Position numbers and translations under genes: made by a program
The notes under the pieces: model-generated
Database searches by the model: none
The model's input: the letters and a program-made list of their open reading frames with translations, nothing else
Told to the model about the DNA's origin: nothing
Shown: in pieces, positions 1 to 5,716 of the stretch
How the letters are laid out: every line of letters starts with the position of its first letter
Numbering within the stretch: position 1 is the stretch's first letter
DNA from: Planctomycetota bacterium
GTDB taxonomy: Bacteria > Planctomycetota > Planctomycetia > Pirellulales > Thermoguttaceae
Length of the DNA: 5,716 bases
Direction: 5' to 3'
Assembly (NCBI GenBank): GCA_021784975.1
Contig: JAJYGU010000433.1
Location: 1-5,716 of the forward strand

Positions 1-6
1 CCGATC

Positions 7-31
7 TTAGGTCAGGTACACCGTACCTGAC
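7..31 (+). repeat. REP-like hairpin, family A copy 1
   Basis: A perfect 9-bp inverted repeat: arm GTCAGGTAC at 11-19, 3-nt loop, arm GTACCTGAC at 23-31. The four bases before the stem are TTAG, one change from the GTAG foot of the other copies. It is followed by ACAA, as is copy 2, and the two copies are in direct orientation with a 35-bp period. REP elements recognised by RAYT transposases have this GTAG-plus-hairpin form; membership here is inferred. Confidence 0.7.
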
Positions 32-41
32 ACAAGTAGAT

Positions 42-66
42 GTAGGTCAGGTATCCTATACCTGAC
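42..66 (+). repeat. REP-like hairpin, family A copy 2
   Basis: GTAG at 42-45 directly abuts a perfect 9-bp stem: GTCAGGTAT at 46-54 and ATACCTGAC at 58-66, with a 3-nt loop. Relative to copy 1 the loop-closing pair has changed from C:G to T:A on both arms, a compensatory change. The downstream ACAA is shared with copy 1. A second GTAG lies at 36-39. Confidence 0.75.
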
Positions 67-100
67 ACAATTGGCGTTGAACCGTTCACGAGGACTGTCC

Positions 101-117
101 CGACCGAGCTTCGGTCG
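101..117. repeat. Isolated 7-bp hairpin
   Basis: CGACCGA (101-107) and TCGGTCG (111-117) form a perfect stem around a 3-nt loop. No T-run follows on either strand, so it is not a standard intrinsic terminator. It has no GTAG foot and does not match the two REP-like families nearby. Its role is unknown. Confidence 0.5.
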
Positions 118-198
118 CTGCCCCCCCGGGGCCGCGAAAGGGAACTCTCCGCTTCAGAAACACCGTAGTATAACCCTCGGGAGGTTGGCCCGCTAGAA

Positions 199-293
199 GT
201 AGGTCAGGTACGCGGTACCTGACATCAGCAGCATCGCGCGTTGTACCGAGGGGACCGCCCTCTGCGTGTCAGGCACAGAAGTGCCTGACCTAC
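199..293. repeat. REPIN-like inverted pair, family A copies 3 and 4
   Basis: The left half is GTAG (199-202) followed by stem arms GTCAGGTAC (203-211) and GTACCTGAC (215-223). The right half is the same motif in inverted orientation: arms GTCAGGCAC (268-276) and GTGCCTGAC (281-289), then CTAC (290-293). The GTAG feet therefore mark the two outer ends, as in REPINs (paired REPs that move as a unit). The spacer is 44 nt. Copy 4 differs from copy 3 by T:A to C:G within the stem, again preserving pairing, and has a 4-nt loop. The transposase would be elsewhere in the genome. Confidence 0.65.
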
Positions 294-312
294 TTGCCGA
301 CCTACTTGCCGG
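289..312. repeat. 12-bp tandem duplication at the junction of two REP pairs
   Basis: CCTACTTGCCGA (289-300) is followed directly by CCTACTTGCCGG (301-312), 11 of 12 bases identical. Each unit contains CTAC, the reverse complement of the GTAG foot. The first unit overlaps the foot of the family A pair, and the second ends at the first G of the next GTAG. This could be a scar of insertion or slippage. Confidence 0.6.
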
Positions 313-392
313 TAGACGCGGCGTCTCGCCGCGTGGTCGGGGAGATCTTGGAGCCTGGCTGTCGCAAGAAAGCGGCAGGATGCCGCTTCTAC
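312..392. repeat. REPIN-like inverted pair, family B
   Basis: GTAG (312-315) abuts an 8-bp perfect stem ACGCGGCG (316-323) / CGCCGCGT (327-334). After 35 nt a second 8-bp stem follows, AAGCGGCA (370-377) / TGCCGCTT (381-388), then CTAC (389-392). The two hairpins share a GCGGC core, each has a 3-nt loop, and the GTAG feet lie at the outer ends. The layout matches the family A pair at 199-293 although the stem sequences differ. Assignment to a RAYT-mobilised family is inference from architecture. Confidence 0.6.
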
Positions 393-548
393 AATCTGGC
401 CACACCGATTGCCGGGGCGCTCATCCGGCTCTGGCAGAGCGGCGGCGAGGGGCGGCCCTACTGGGTGACAAAACGGCTGCCCGTCAACGGCCAAAAGGAG
501 ATCCACACCGCAAAGGACGGCTCGGCGGCAATCTCTTTCTCGCTGGCC
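393..548 (+). pseudogene. Possible coding remnant, unidentified
   Basis: The 52 codons in the frame starting at 393 have hand-counted GC contents of about 62, 54 and 83 percent at positions 1, 2 and 3, the pattern of real coding DNA in this genome. The two other long frames crossing it put their third positions on columns of only 62 or 54 percent GC. The translation includes the segment RPYWVTKRLPVNGQKEIHT. No ATG or ribosome site opens it; the left edge touches the family B repeat and the right edge runs into the 554-574 hairpin. It may be the rump of a gene disrupted by repeat insertion. I do not recognise the protein, and a chance composition effect is possible over so short a stretch. Confidence 0.33.
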
Positions 549-553
549 CCTCA

Positions 554-574
554 CCCTCTCCCGGAGGGAGAGGG
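554..574. repeat. CCCTCTCCC/GGGAGAGGG hairpin after the barrel gene
   Basis: Arms CCCTCTCCC (554-562) and GGGAGAGGG (566-574) pair perfectly over 9 bp with a 3-nt loop. It lies 11 nt beyond the stop codon of the minus-strand barrel gene, so it may help end transcription or protect the mRNA 3' end. No T-run follows it on the minus strand, so a canonical intrinsic terminator is not supported. Similar C/G-rich dispersed intergenic repeats are common in many bacteria. Confidence 0.5.
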
Positions 575-585
575 GACTGAGCAGG

Positions 586-1587
586 TCACGCGCACCAGGG
601 CCGTTTGCGGCCGGTGAGGTGTTTCAACATCCGCTTCACCAGGTCGCTGTCTTCCTTGACCTGGAAGTCGAACATGCCTACGGCGATGAAGTCGGCCCCG
701 CCGCGGAAGGCATAGGCGAAGCCGTCGCGGGGAAGGATCGCGCCGGCCGCCAGCACCTTGAAGGCGATCCAGGGCTTGCGGACGCGCCGCATGAAGGCCA
801 CCGTCTCCTCGGGGTTGATGCACCACATGTTGTCGAAGAAGTTCGGATCACCGCCCTGCCACATTAAGTCTTTGCGGAGCTTTTTGGGGGTGGCGGTCGG
901 GTAGTTGTCCAGGTGCAGCGTCTTGACGTAGAAATCACAAGGCACCTGGGCCTTTTCGCACTCCATCGGGACGCGCAGCGAGTGGCCGCCCACGCCCACC
1001 GGGATGCCGCACTTCTTGGCGACCTCGACCCCTTTGGCCAGCGTCTTGATCTGTCCGGCCTGGATCAAGGCGTCGGCGCCCACGCCCCACAGATAGATCG
1101 CCGGCACGCCGATATCGACGACCTCCTTGATCTGGTCCTTGAGTTTGCCGTCGTCCTGGTCGCGCTCGACCACGAAGTGAGGGATGATCTGCAAGTGGCG
1201 GCCGCGCTGGCGATTGTAGCGTTTGATCAGGGCGGCTCCGCTTTCAAACACGGTGTTGATACCGTTCTCCTCGCAGATTTTGAAGGTTTCGAGAATCTTC
1301 TCCTCGGTGCAGTACGCCCGGAACAACTGCGGCACGTATTTCAGGTCGCGGCAGTGCATGAAGCCGGAGACCAGGTTGCCGCCCAGCATCAACCGGCTGA
1401 TCTTCGCCTTGCCGAGCATGCCGTAGGGCATGCCGGTCTGCGGATCGACCTGGTGGGGCGGGGCCGGCGTGTGAGCTGCGGTGGGCGGTGCGGGCTGCTC
1501 AGCGGCCCCGATCGCTGCGCCGGCGGCCAGGGCGGCTGCCGAACTGCCCAGAAAATGACGACGATTGAGCGGGTTGGAACTGGGCAT
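586..1587 (-). CDS. Tat-exported TIM-barrel protein, aldo/keto reductase-like
   Basis: A 333-aa protein with a twin-arginine signal: NRRHFLG at residues 8-14, an Ala-rich hydrophobic stretch 15-29, and a plausible cleavage near residue 29. A Pro/Ala linker (31-47) precedes the mature domain. About eight predicted strands alternate with helices, starting with ISRLMLGGN (63-71) and followed by strands near 110-116, 132-138, 161-168, 196-203, 217-224, 272-282 and 298-309, which fits a (beta/alpha)8 barrel. The first strand resembles aldo/keto reductases, but I cannot locate a convincing Asp-Tyr-Lys-His tetrad, so catalysis is uncertain. The start at 1587 is preferred over longer openings because it places the Tat motif at the N-terminus and avoids overlap with the upstream acyltransferase gene; a weak AAGG lies 7 nt upstream. 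It sits 38 nt downstream of that gene on the same strand, so co-transcription is likely. Being Tat-exported, it would act folded outside the cytoplasm, perhaps with a cofactor. Confidence 0.85.
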   Translation of the reverse strand: MPSSNPLNRRHFLGSSAAALAAGAAIGAAEQPAPPTAAHTPAPPHQVDPQTGMPYGMLGKAKISRLMLGGNLVSGFMHCRDLKYVPQLFRAYCTEEKILETFKICEENGINTVFESGAALIKRYNRQRGRHLQIIPHFVVERDQDDGKLKDQIKEVVDIGVPAIYLWGVGADALIQAGQIKTLAKGVEVAKKCGIPVGVGGHSLRVPMECEKAQVPCDFYVKTLHLDNYPTATPKKLRKDLMWQGGDPNFFDNMWCINPEETVAFMRRVRKPWIAFKVLAAGAILPRDGFAYAFRGGADFIAVGMFDFQVKEDSDLVKRMLKHLTGRKRPWCA

Positions 1588-1625
1588 GGGAGGACCTTGC
1601 GAGTTGAGAGTCGAGAGTATGACAC

Positions 1626-2855
1626 CTACACCCGCAGGAAGATATTGCGGCGGTGCAGAAAGCGGGCCAGAAGCAGGACCAGGGCCACGACGACGGTGGC
1701 GAAGAGCAGATGGCTGACCTCGGGGCCATAGGAATCCCCTAAGGCCTTCTGAATGGCGGCCTGCAGATCGCCGTCCACCAGACGAGCCGTCAGTCTGCGG
1801 AAGTCGAGGATGTTCCAGGCCATGTAGAGGGTAATGGCATTGGTGCCGATCCACACAAACGGCGACGCCCAGCCGCGGAGTTTCCAGATGTCAATAACCA
1901 GGTAGAAGATTCCCATCAGCAGGTAGCTGTAGCCGCCGGCAACCAGCACGTAGGACGAAGTCCATATCTTCTTGATGACCGGGAAGGGATAGCCGTAGCG
2001 CTCCGCCGTGGGCAATTGATAGCCCGAATACTTCGTGATCAGCGCGGCCAGTTGCCCGCCCCAGCCATAGCCCAGCAGGAGGCAGAGCAGGCCCCCGCCG
2101 ATTAGCCAAGCGAACTTCTTTCCCGGTGAGGTTGCCGTGTTTTTCAACAACAGGCCGGCCAGCAGCCCCAGCAGGCCGGTGCCGATGGCCGGCAGGGTGC
2201 TCAGCAGGCCCTCCGGGTCCCACTTTCCGTCCCATTTTCTGCCGGGCAGATATTGCGAGTCGATGTAGTTGGTCCAGTTTGTGCCTTCGGCGTAGCGCGA
2301 GGCAGGCGTGGGATTCTCGACGCCCGGTACTCTTACGAACGACAGGAAGGCCCAATAGCCCAACAACAATGCCACCAGCACCACCAACGTCCCGCAGCGG
2401 CGGAAATGGATGAACACGATTCCGGTAAACAGATAGACCAAGGCCAATCGCTGCAACACGCCCAACAGGCGGATATCCGGCCAGCGGTGGGAGAGCCCGC
2501 CGTAATAGAAGATGCCGAATAGGAACAGCACCAGCGAACGCCGGATGAGCCGACCGTAGGCCGCCCCGGCGCCCCGCTGGGCCACAATCTTGCCCAGGGA
2601 AAACACCACGGACATGCCCACCATGAAGGCGAACAGGGGAAAGATCAAGTCGAAGAAGTAAAATCCTTCCCACTCGACGTGATCCAATTGTGGCAGCAGG
2701 TAGTGCTGGGCTTTGGGGCCGCAGAACTGCAGGATCGAGGCGACAAACGGCGCGCCGCCGATGATCCAGAACATGTCGAAGCCCCGCAGGGCGTCGACCG
2801 AGAGAATCCGCGGGCTGGCAGGGGCGAGGGTGGGTGCAACGGGATACGAATCCAT
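1626..2855 (-). CDS. HGSNAT/DUF5009-family membrane acyltransferase
   Basis: A 409-aa polytopic membrane protein of the COG4299/DUF5009 group, related to heparan-alpha-glucosaminide N-acetyltransferase. The N-terminal motif RILSVDALRGFDMF (16-29) is the family hallmark. His59 in DHVEWEGFYFFDLIFP (58-73) aligns with the active-site His known from the human enzyme. Other family-like segments are GVLQR (132-136), DPEGLLSTLPAIGTG (213-227) and KKIWTSSYVL (295-304). Hydrophobic segments lie near 28-43, 66-88, 107-119, 133-150, 155-173, 218-237, 249-263, 300-322, 333-350 and 382-400. The length is normal for bacterial members. Family knowledge suggests transfer of an acetyl group from cytoplasmic acetyl-CoA to a sugar amine across the membrane; the substrate here is unknown. 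The start is supported by GGAG (minus strand, 2867-2864) 8 nt upstream. It is the first gene of a probable two-gene unit with the exported barrel protein. Confidence 0.9.
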   Translation of the reverse strand: MDSYPVAPTLAPASPRILSVDALRGFDMFWIIGGAPFVASILQFCGPKAQHYLLPQLDHVEWEGFYFFDLIFPLFAFMVGMSVVFSLGKIVAQRGAGAAYGRLIRRSLVLFLFGIFYYGGLSHRWPDIRLLGVLQRLALVYLFTGIVFIHFRRCGTLVVLVALLLGYWAFLSFVRVPGVENPTPASRYAEGTNWTNYIDSQYLPGRKWDGKWDPEGLLSTLPAIGTGLLGLLAGLLLKNTATSPGKKFAWLIGGGLLCLLLGYGWGGQLAALITKYSGYQLPTAERYGYPFPVIKKIWTSSYVLVAGGYSYLLMGIFYLVIDIWKLRGWASPFVWIGTNAITLYMAWNILDFRRLTARLVDGDLQAAIQKALGDSYGPEVSHLLFATVVVALVLLLARFLHRRNIFLRV

Positions 2856-3002
2856 AGCAAGGTCTCCGGGCAGCCGATCTCAAGTCGGAAACAAATCTGT
2901 CATCACTCGGCGCAGCGAAAGATCTAAGTTGCCGTTTCAGAGGGCCAAATCCTCCGCCGCGCCCAGTAGCGACAGTTGGCCCGCAAAACGGCCACGGCCT
3001 GC

Positions 3003-3042
3003 GGTTCTGCTCCCTTTCGTTGCGAGCAGGTGCCTGAGAACC
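3003..3042. other. Bulged stem-loop of unknown role
   Basis: An inner stem CTGCTC (3007-3012) / GAGCAG (3024-3029) sits directly on an outer stem GGTT (3003-3006) / AACC (3039-3042), with a 9-nt bulge on the 3' side and an 11-nt loop. It could be a leader element of the minus-strand operon, a small RNA piece or chance pairing. No terminator-like T-run or start codon is attached. Confidence 0.25.
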
Positions 3043-3100
3043 CTTCTAAGCTACCCGAAACCTGGCGCGGGTGCAACGTGACTGCATTCGCTCCCTGCGC

Positions 3101-3128
3101 TTGTAAACACCCCCCATGCTGGTACAAT
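3101..3128 (+). promoter_or_regulatory. Candidate sigma70-type promoter with extended -10
   Basis: TTGTAA (3101-3106, 4 of 6 matches to TTGACA) is separated by 16 nt from TACAAT (3123-3128, 5 of 6 matches to TATAAT). TGG immediately precedes the -10, giving an extended -10 motif. Transcription would begin near 3135 and leave a leader of roughly 100 nt before the ATG at 3239. Planctomycete promoters are poorly characterised, so this rests on the general consensus. Confidence 0.5.
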
Positions 3129-3150
3129 TGGGTGCGGATGAGATGCTGGT

Positions 3151-3174
3151 GAGTCTGGATCTGAGTCTGGATCG
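3151..3174 (+). repeat. 12-bp tandem repeat in the leader of the 94-aa gene
   Basis: GAGTCTGGATCT (3151-3162) is followed directly by GAGTCTGGATCG (3163-3174), with only the last base different. It lies just past the predicted transcription start and 64 nt before the start codon. It could be a paired binding site for a regulator or a slippage product. Confidence 0.55.
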
Positions 3175-3226
3175 GGGAGATTGACAAACGATGTAGGGCC
3201 GTTGACCAAGAGCGCCCGTCAATATC

Positions 3227-3231
3227 AGGAG
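3227..3231 (+). promoter_or_regulatory. Ribosome binding site AGGAG
   Basis: AGGAG lies 7 nt before the ATG at 3239. It is among the best Shine-Dalgarno matches in the window. It fixes the start of the small gene and argues that the plus-strand frame, not the longer overlapping minus-strand frame, is the real one. Confidence 0.75.
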
Positions 3232-3238
3232 ATAGGCC

Positions 3239-3523
3239 ATGCAGGCGAATGTTCAATTGCCGAAGGCGTTTTCGGTGCGAGACGAGCATGAGTTCCTTCC
3301 TATTCAACATCTGATGGCCCGGTTGAATCCGAAGCTGTTGGTGGAGCGGGTAGCCACCGGGGTGCACGTGGCCGGCGGTGGCACCGTCTTCTGGGGGCTG
3401 GTCTACCTCGAGGGACACTCTCCCGACAAGGAGAAAGTGAACGCCGCTTTGCGGGAGGCGGGCTTCGACTTTGCCCACAACGGGTGTGGCGAAGTGGCCT
3501 ATGCCTGGTCGGACCAGCAGTGA
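3239..3523 (+). CDS. Small uncharacterised protein, 94 aa
   Basis: I do not recognise this protein. It has a strong ribosome site, a candidate promoter about 110 nt upstream, and a clear preference for G/C at third codon positions (runs such as gcc ggc, gtc ttc tgg ggg ctg gtc tac ctc), so it is very likely expressed. The sequence has no signal peptide or membrane helix. The middle, VERVATGVHVAGGG to FWGLVYLEG (about 35-59), looks like a beta hairpin. DKEKVNAALREAGF (63-76) is an amphipathic helix, and EVAYAW (85-90) a final strand; together this suggests a small alpha/beta domain. One Cys (C83, in HNGCGE) is present. It is transcribed away from the acyltransferase gene and toward the ABC exporter genes, so it is probably monocistronic. 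It could be a regulator, an adaptor or a lineage-specific housekeeping protein; nothing seen decides this. Confidence 0.75.
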   Translation: MQANVQLPKAFSVRDEHEFLPIQHLMARLNPKLLVERVATGVHVAGGGTVFWGLVYLEGHSPDKEKVNAALREAGFDFAHNGCGEVAYAWSDQQ

Positions 3524-3557
3524 GACGCCGAAGGGGGACAGTCCCATGCGTGGCGTC
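3524..3557. terminator. Nested hairpin between convergent genes
   Basis: GACGCC (3524-3529) pairs with GGCGTC (3552-3557), enclosing a second inverted repeat GGGAC (3535-3539) / GTCCC (3541-3545). It starts immediately after the stop codon of the 94-aa gene and lies 32 nt beyond the stop of the convergent permease gene. The position suits a shared terminator or mRNA 3'-end structure, but there is no T-run on either strand and the inner loop is a single base, so the inner part may instead be a palindromic protein site. Confidence 0.35.
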
Positions 3558-3589
3558 CTGCCAAGAATTGGAACAGTCTCTGCCAAGAC

Positions 3590-4660
3590 TCAGCCCCAGC
3601 GGAACCAACGAAGCCCCAGAGCGAAGCTGGCCGCCGCCCAGAGGCTACAGATCGCCAGGGCCGGCCCGAGGGCCATTAAGCCCGCGCCCTCCAGCATGAC
3701 TCGCCGCAGGGCGTCGATCAGCGGCGTCAACGGCAGGGCGTAGTAGAGCACCGGCTGAAGCACCGCCGGAAACCGCTCGATGGAAAAGAAGATGCCCGAG
3801 CCGATCCACATGGGCAGCATCACGGCGTTCATCAGACCGATCACGGTCTCGATGGTCTGGGCGCGGCTGGCGACCAACAACCCCAGGCCGGAGAACTGCA
3901 GCGAGCCGACCAACACCAGCATGGCAACCATGAGGTAGCTGCCGGCAAAGGCGGAGTGGAAGAAGAGCCGCGCGAAGACGATCAGCAGGCCGACCTCCGG
4001 CACGGTGAACAGCAATCGGCTGAGGATCAGCCCGGCCAGGAAGTGGCTGCGGCGCATGGGCGTGGCCCGATAGCGTTTCAAGAGTTTGCGGATGCGCATG
4101 TCGACCACCGCAAAGCCCACCCCCCATAGCCCGCCGCCCATAAGTCCCATGCCCACCAGCCCGGGAATCAGAAAGTCGATGTACCGCCCGCCCGGCTCGG
4201 TGAGCTGGTAGTCGCGGGTGGCGACCACGTCCCGCCGCCCGGCCCGGCGTTGGAGGAAATCGTCGACCGCGTTACGGGCCAAGACGCTCTCGGTCCGCGT
4301 CGGGTCGAGGTAGTAATCGTACTGGGGCGGCAAGGTAGCCGCGGGGACCACCAGGAGATCGGCCTTGCCCGTGCGAAGTGCCAAGCGGCATTCGGGGCCA
4401 TCGCAGACCCTTGCCCGGAAGTGCGGGTCGGCCCGCAGGGCGGAAACGATCGCCGCCGAGCGCGGGCCTTGTTCGACCACGACACGAAAGCTTTCGATGG
4501 TCCGATTGCGAAAGGCCACCCCGAGGGCCACCACCAGAAACAAGGGAAATACATAGACCCAGAAGACGGCGTCCGGCTCGCGAATAAACTCGCGGCACCG
4601 GGCGGCCACCAGTTGCGCAAGCGGATGGTAACGGCGGAGGTGGGCTTCGCGTGGGTTCAT
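3590..4660 (-). CDS. ABC-2 type transporter permease
   Basis: A 356-aa membrane subunit of an ABC exporter. Helix 1 lies near residues 31-50. A large segment (about 51-160) of hydrophilic character follows, expected to be extracytoplasmic, then five more helices near 163-185, 207-229, 243-264, 274-292 and 331-352. The segment LLKRYRATPMRRSHFLAG (193-210) matches the ABC-2 permease cytoplasmic coupling region, often seen as K-R-x-x-x-T-P. Two cysteines, C86 and C91, in the outer domain could form a disulfide. The start codon overlaps the ATPase stop as ATGA, and GGGAGG (minus strand, 4673-4668) lies 7 nt upstream inside the ATPase gene, so translation is coupled but has its own strong ribosome site. 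It should pair with the adjacent ATPase as a homodimer. The exported substrate (lipid, polysaccharide, drug or protein partner) cannot be told from sequence. Confidence 0.92.
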   Translation of the reverse strand: MNPREAHLRRYHPLAQLVAARCREFIREPDAVFWVYVFPLFLVVALGVAFRNRTIESFRVVVEQGPRSAAIVSALRADPHFRARVCDGPECRLALRTGKADLLVVPAATLPPQYDYYLDPTRTESVLARNAVDDFLQRRAGRRDVVATRDYQLTEPGGRYIDFLIPGLVGMGLMGGGLWGVGFAVVDMRIRKLLKRYRATPMRRSHFLAGLILSRLLFTVPEVGLLIVFARLFFHSAFAGSYLMVAMLVLVGSLQFSGLGLLVASRAQTIETVIGLMNAVMLPMWIGSGIFFSIERFPAVLQPVLYYALPLTPLIDALRRVMLEGAGLMALGPALAICSLWAAASFALGLRWFRWG

Positions 4661-5673
4661 CCCCGAACCTCCCTGCCCGGCGGCAAGGGGACCGCCTCAT
4701 CATTGTGCGGTCGGGTCACAGAATTGGGGGCCGTCCCCGGCTCGAACTCGTGGCCGGCCATGGCCACAAAAACATCGTCCAGGCTGGCCGGGCGGGTGGC
4801 CAGGCTGGCCAGGTGCCAACCCCGCTGGGCCAGCCGCTCAAGCAGGGCGGGCAGCACGACGTGCGGCTCGGTCACCGTCAGACAAATGGCCTCGTCTTCA
4901 TAGCGGCAAGCGGTTACTGCCGGCAGATCGCGCCACGCCGCGGGCGGCAGTCCGGCCGCCTCGGACGAGTTTAGCGAAAACTCGACGATGTGCTCGCCGC
5001 CGAGCTGGGCAATCAGTTGCGGCGGCGAGCCGAGGGCAATCACCCGGCCGCGGTCGATGATGGCGATCCGGTCGCAGAGTTTTTGGGCCTCTTCCATGTA
5101 GTGGGAGGTCAATACGGTGGTCCGCCCCTGGCGGCGGCAGTCGGTGATGATCTCCCAGACCTCGCGGCGGGCGTAGGGGTCCAGGCCGGTGGTCGGCTCG
5201 TCGAGAAATAGCAACTCCGGATCGCCCACCAGGGCCACCGCCACCGCCAGCCGCTGCTTCTGTCCGCCCGAGAGGTTTTTGATCCAGGTACGGGCCTTGT
5301 CATCGAGCGAGACGCGGGCGATGGCGGCCGCCGGATCGACGCCGTGGCGGTAGAAGCTGCGAAACAGAGTCACCGTTTCGCGGACGCTGAGCTTGTCGGA
5401 GAACCGCGTTTCCTGCAGCGAGATGCCGATGCGGCGGCGAATCGCCTGGGGATCGTCCCGCCAACGAATGCCAAGGATTTCGATCTCGCCGGCGGTGGGC
5501 TCCAACAGGCCTTCGAGCATCTCGATGGTGGTGGTCTTGCCGGCCCCGTTGGGCCCGAGCACGCCGAAACATTCGCCGCTTTCGACAGCTAGATCAATGC
5601 CGCGGACCGCCTCGACCGGCGGCCTGCCGGCGTAGGTCTTCTTCAAATTGGTGCAGCGAATTGCCAACGCCAT
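4657..5673 (-). CDS. ABC exporter ATP-binding protein, DrrA/CcmA-like
   Basis: A 338-aa ATPase that powers the ABC-2 permease encoded downstream. All nucleotide-binding motifs are intact: Walker A GPNGAGKTT (40-48), Q-loop Gln87, signature LSGGQ (134-138), Walker B LLFLDEP (154-160) with catalytic Glu159, D-loop GLD (163-165) and switch His191. The C-terminal region (about 225-310) ends in PASLDDVFVAMAGHEF (295-310), the usual C-terminal element of DrrA-like exporter ATPases; an extra Pro- and Glu-containing tail of about 28 residues follows. ATG at 5673 is the only in-frame ATG before an in-frame stop near 5712. No Shine-Dalgarno sequence is visible upstream of it, so initiation may be leaderless or SD-independent. 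The gene leads the exporter pair; whether another gene precedes it lies beyond the window. Confidence 0.95.
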   Translation of the reverse strand: MALAIRCTNLKKTYAGRPPVEAVRGIDLAVESGECFGVLGPNGAGKTTTIEMLEGLLEPTAGEIEILGIRWRDDPQAIRRRIGISLQETRFSDKLSVRETVTLFRSFYRHGVDPAAAIARVSLDDKARTWIKNLSGGQKQRLAVAVALVGDPELLFLDEPTTGLDPYARREVWEIITDCRRQGRTTVLTSHYMEEAQKLCDRIAIIDRGRVIALGSPPQLIAQLGGEHIVEFSLNSSEAAGLPPAAWRDLPAVTACRYEDEAICLTVTEPHVVLPALLERLAQRGWHLASLATRPASLDDVFVAMAGHEFEPGTAPNSVTRPHNDEAVPLPPGREVRG

Positions 5674-5716
5674 TGGCGCTTGTGCATCGGGGAGGTTAGC
5701 TGGGATTATTCATGGA
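5674..5716. other. Upstream edge of the exporter operon
   Basis: Forty-three nucleotides upstream of the ATPase start are visible. They contain no purine-rich ribosome site in minus orientation and no complete promoter. The sequence is slightly more AT-rich toward the window edge (GGGATTATTCATGGA), so promoter elements could lie just outside. Confidence 0.4.

Larger units (their letters stand above)
1..585. other. Gene-free spacer rich in palindromic repeats
   Basis: This stretch, downstream of the exported barrel gene, holds no intact gene I can support. It contains four 9-bp GTCAGG-type hairpins (11-31, 46-66, 203-223, 268-289), two 8-bp GCGGC-type hairpins (316-334, 370-388), a 12-bp tandem duplication (289-312), a separate 7-bp hairpin (101-117), a possible coding remnant (393-548) and a C/G-rich hairpin (554-574). 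Several open frames cross it, but apart from the remnant they lack codon-position bias and credible starts. The region between 67 and 198 shows nothing beyond the 101-117 hairpin and a short GGACTGTCCC word at 92-101. Confidence 0.75.
2856..3238. other. Divergent intergenic region
   Basis: This 383-nt spacer separates the minus-strand acyltransferase gene from the plus-strand 94-aa gene and should hold promoters for both. Toward the plus strand there is a good promoter candidate (3101-3128), a 12-bp tandem repeat and a strong ribosome site. Toward the minus strand I found only the ribosome site next to 2855 and no convincing -35/-10 pair. The middle has inverted repeats at 2942-2948/2976-2982 (GGGCCAA/TTGGCCC, 27-nt loop) and a bulged stem at 3003-3042. 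Confidence 0.7.

Overview
The window looks like chromosomal DNA from a high-GC bacterium, most likely a planctomycete (Pirellulales-like). This is an inference. It rests on the Tat-exported TIM-barrel protein with an RRHFLGSSAAA-type signal, the COG4299/DUF5009-type membrane acyltransferase beside it, the GC-rich third codon positions, and a spacer crowded with small palindromes. No rRNA, tRNA, phage, plasmid or CRISPR signature was seen.

Layout: (1) Positions 1-585 hold no intact gene. They carry six short perfect hairpins of two sequence families, most with a GTAG tetranucleotide at the foot. Four of the six form two inverted pairs with GTAG/CTAC at their outer ends, the architecture of REP/REPIN elements mobilised by REP-associated tyrosine transposases. 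A possible coding remnant (393-548) and a CCCTCTCCC/GGGAGAGGG hairpin follow. (2) Positions 586-2855, minus strand, form a two-gene unit: a 409-aa membrane acyltransferase of the HGSNAT/DUF5009 kind, then 38 nt later a 333-aa Tat-exported TIM-barrel protein resembling aldo/keto reductases. (3) Positions 2856-3238 are a spacer holding a good candidate sigma70-type promoter and a 12-bp tandem repeat, both reading toward (4) a small unrecognised 94-aa gene on the plus strand (3239-3523). (5) Positions 3590-5673, minus strand, encode an ABC exporter: a DrrA-like ATPase followed, with a 4-nt ATGA overlap, by its ABC-2 permease. The small plus-strand gene and the exporter are convergent, and a nested hairpin lies between them.

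Functionally, the ATPase and permease should form one exporter, probably a homodimer of each. The acyltransferase may acylate a sugar at or across the membrane, and the exported barrel protein may act on a related substrate outside the cytoplasm; only the gene linkage supports that. The least ordinary part of the window is the REPIN-like cluster at the left end, where compensatory base changes between copies show that the hairpins, not just the sequences, are conserved. No transposase for it lies inside the window.
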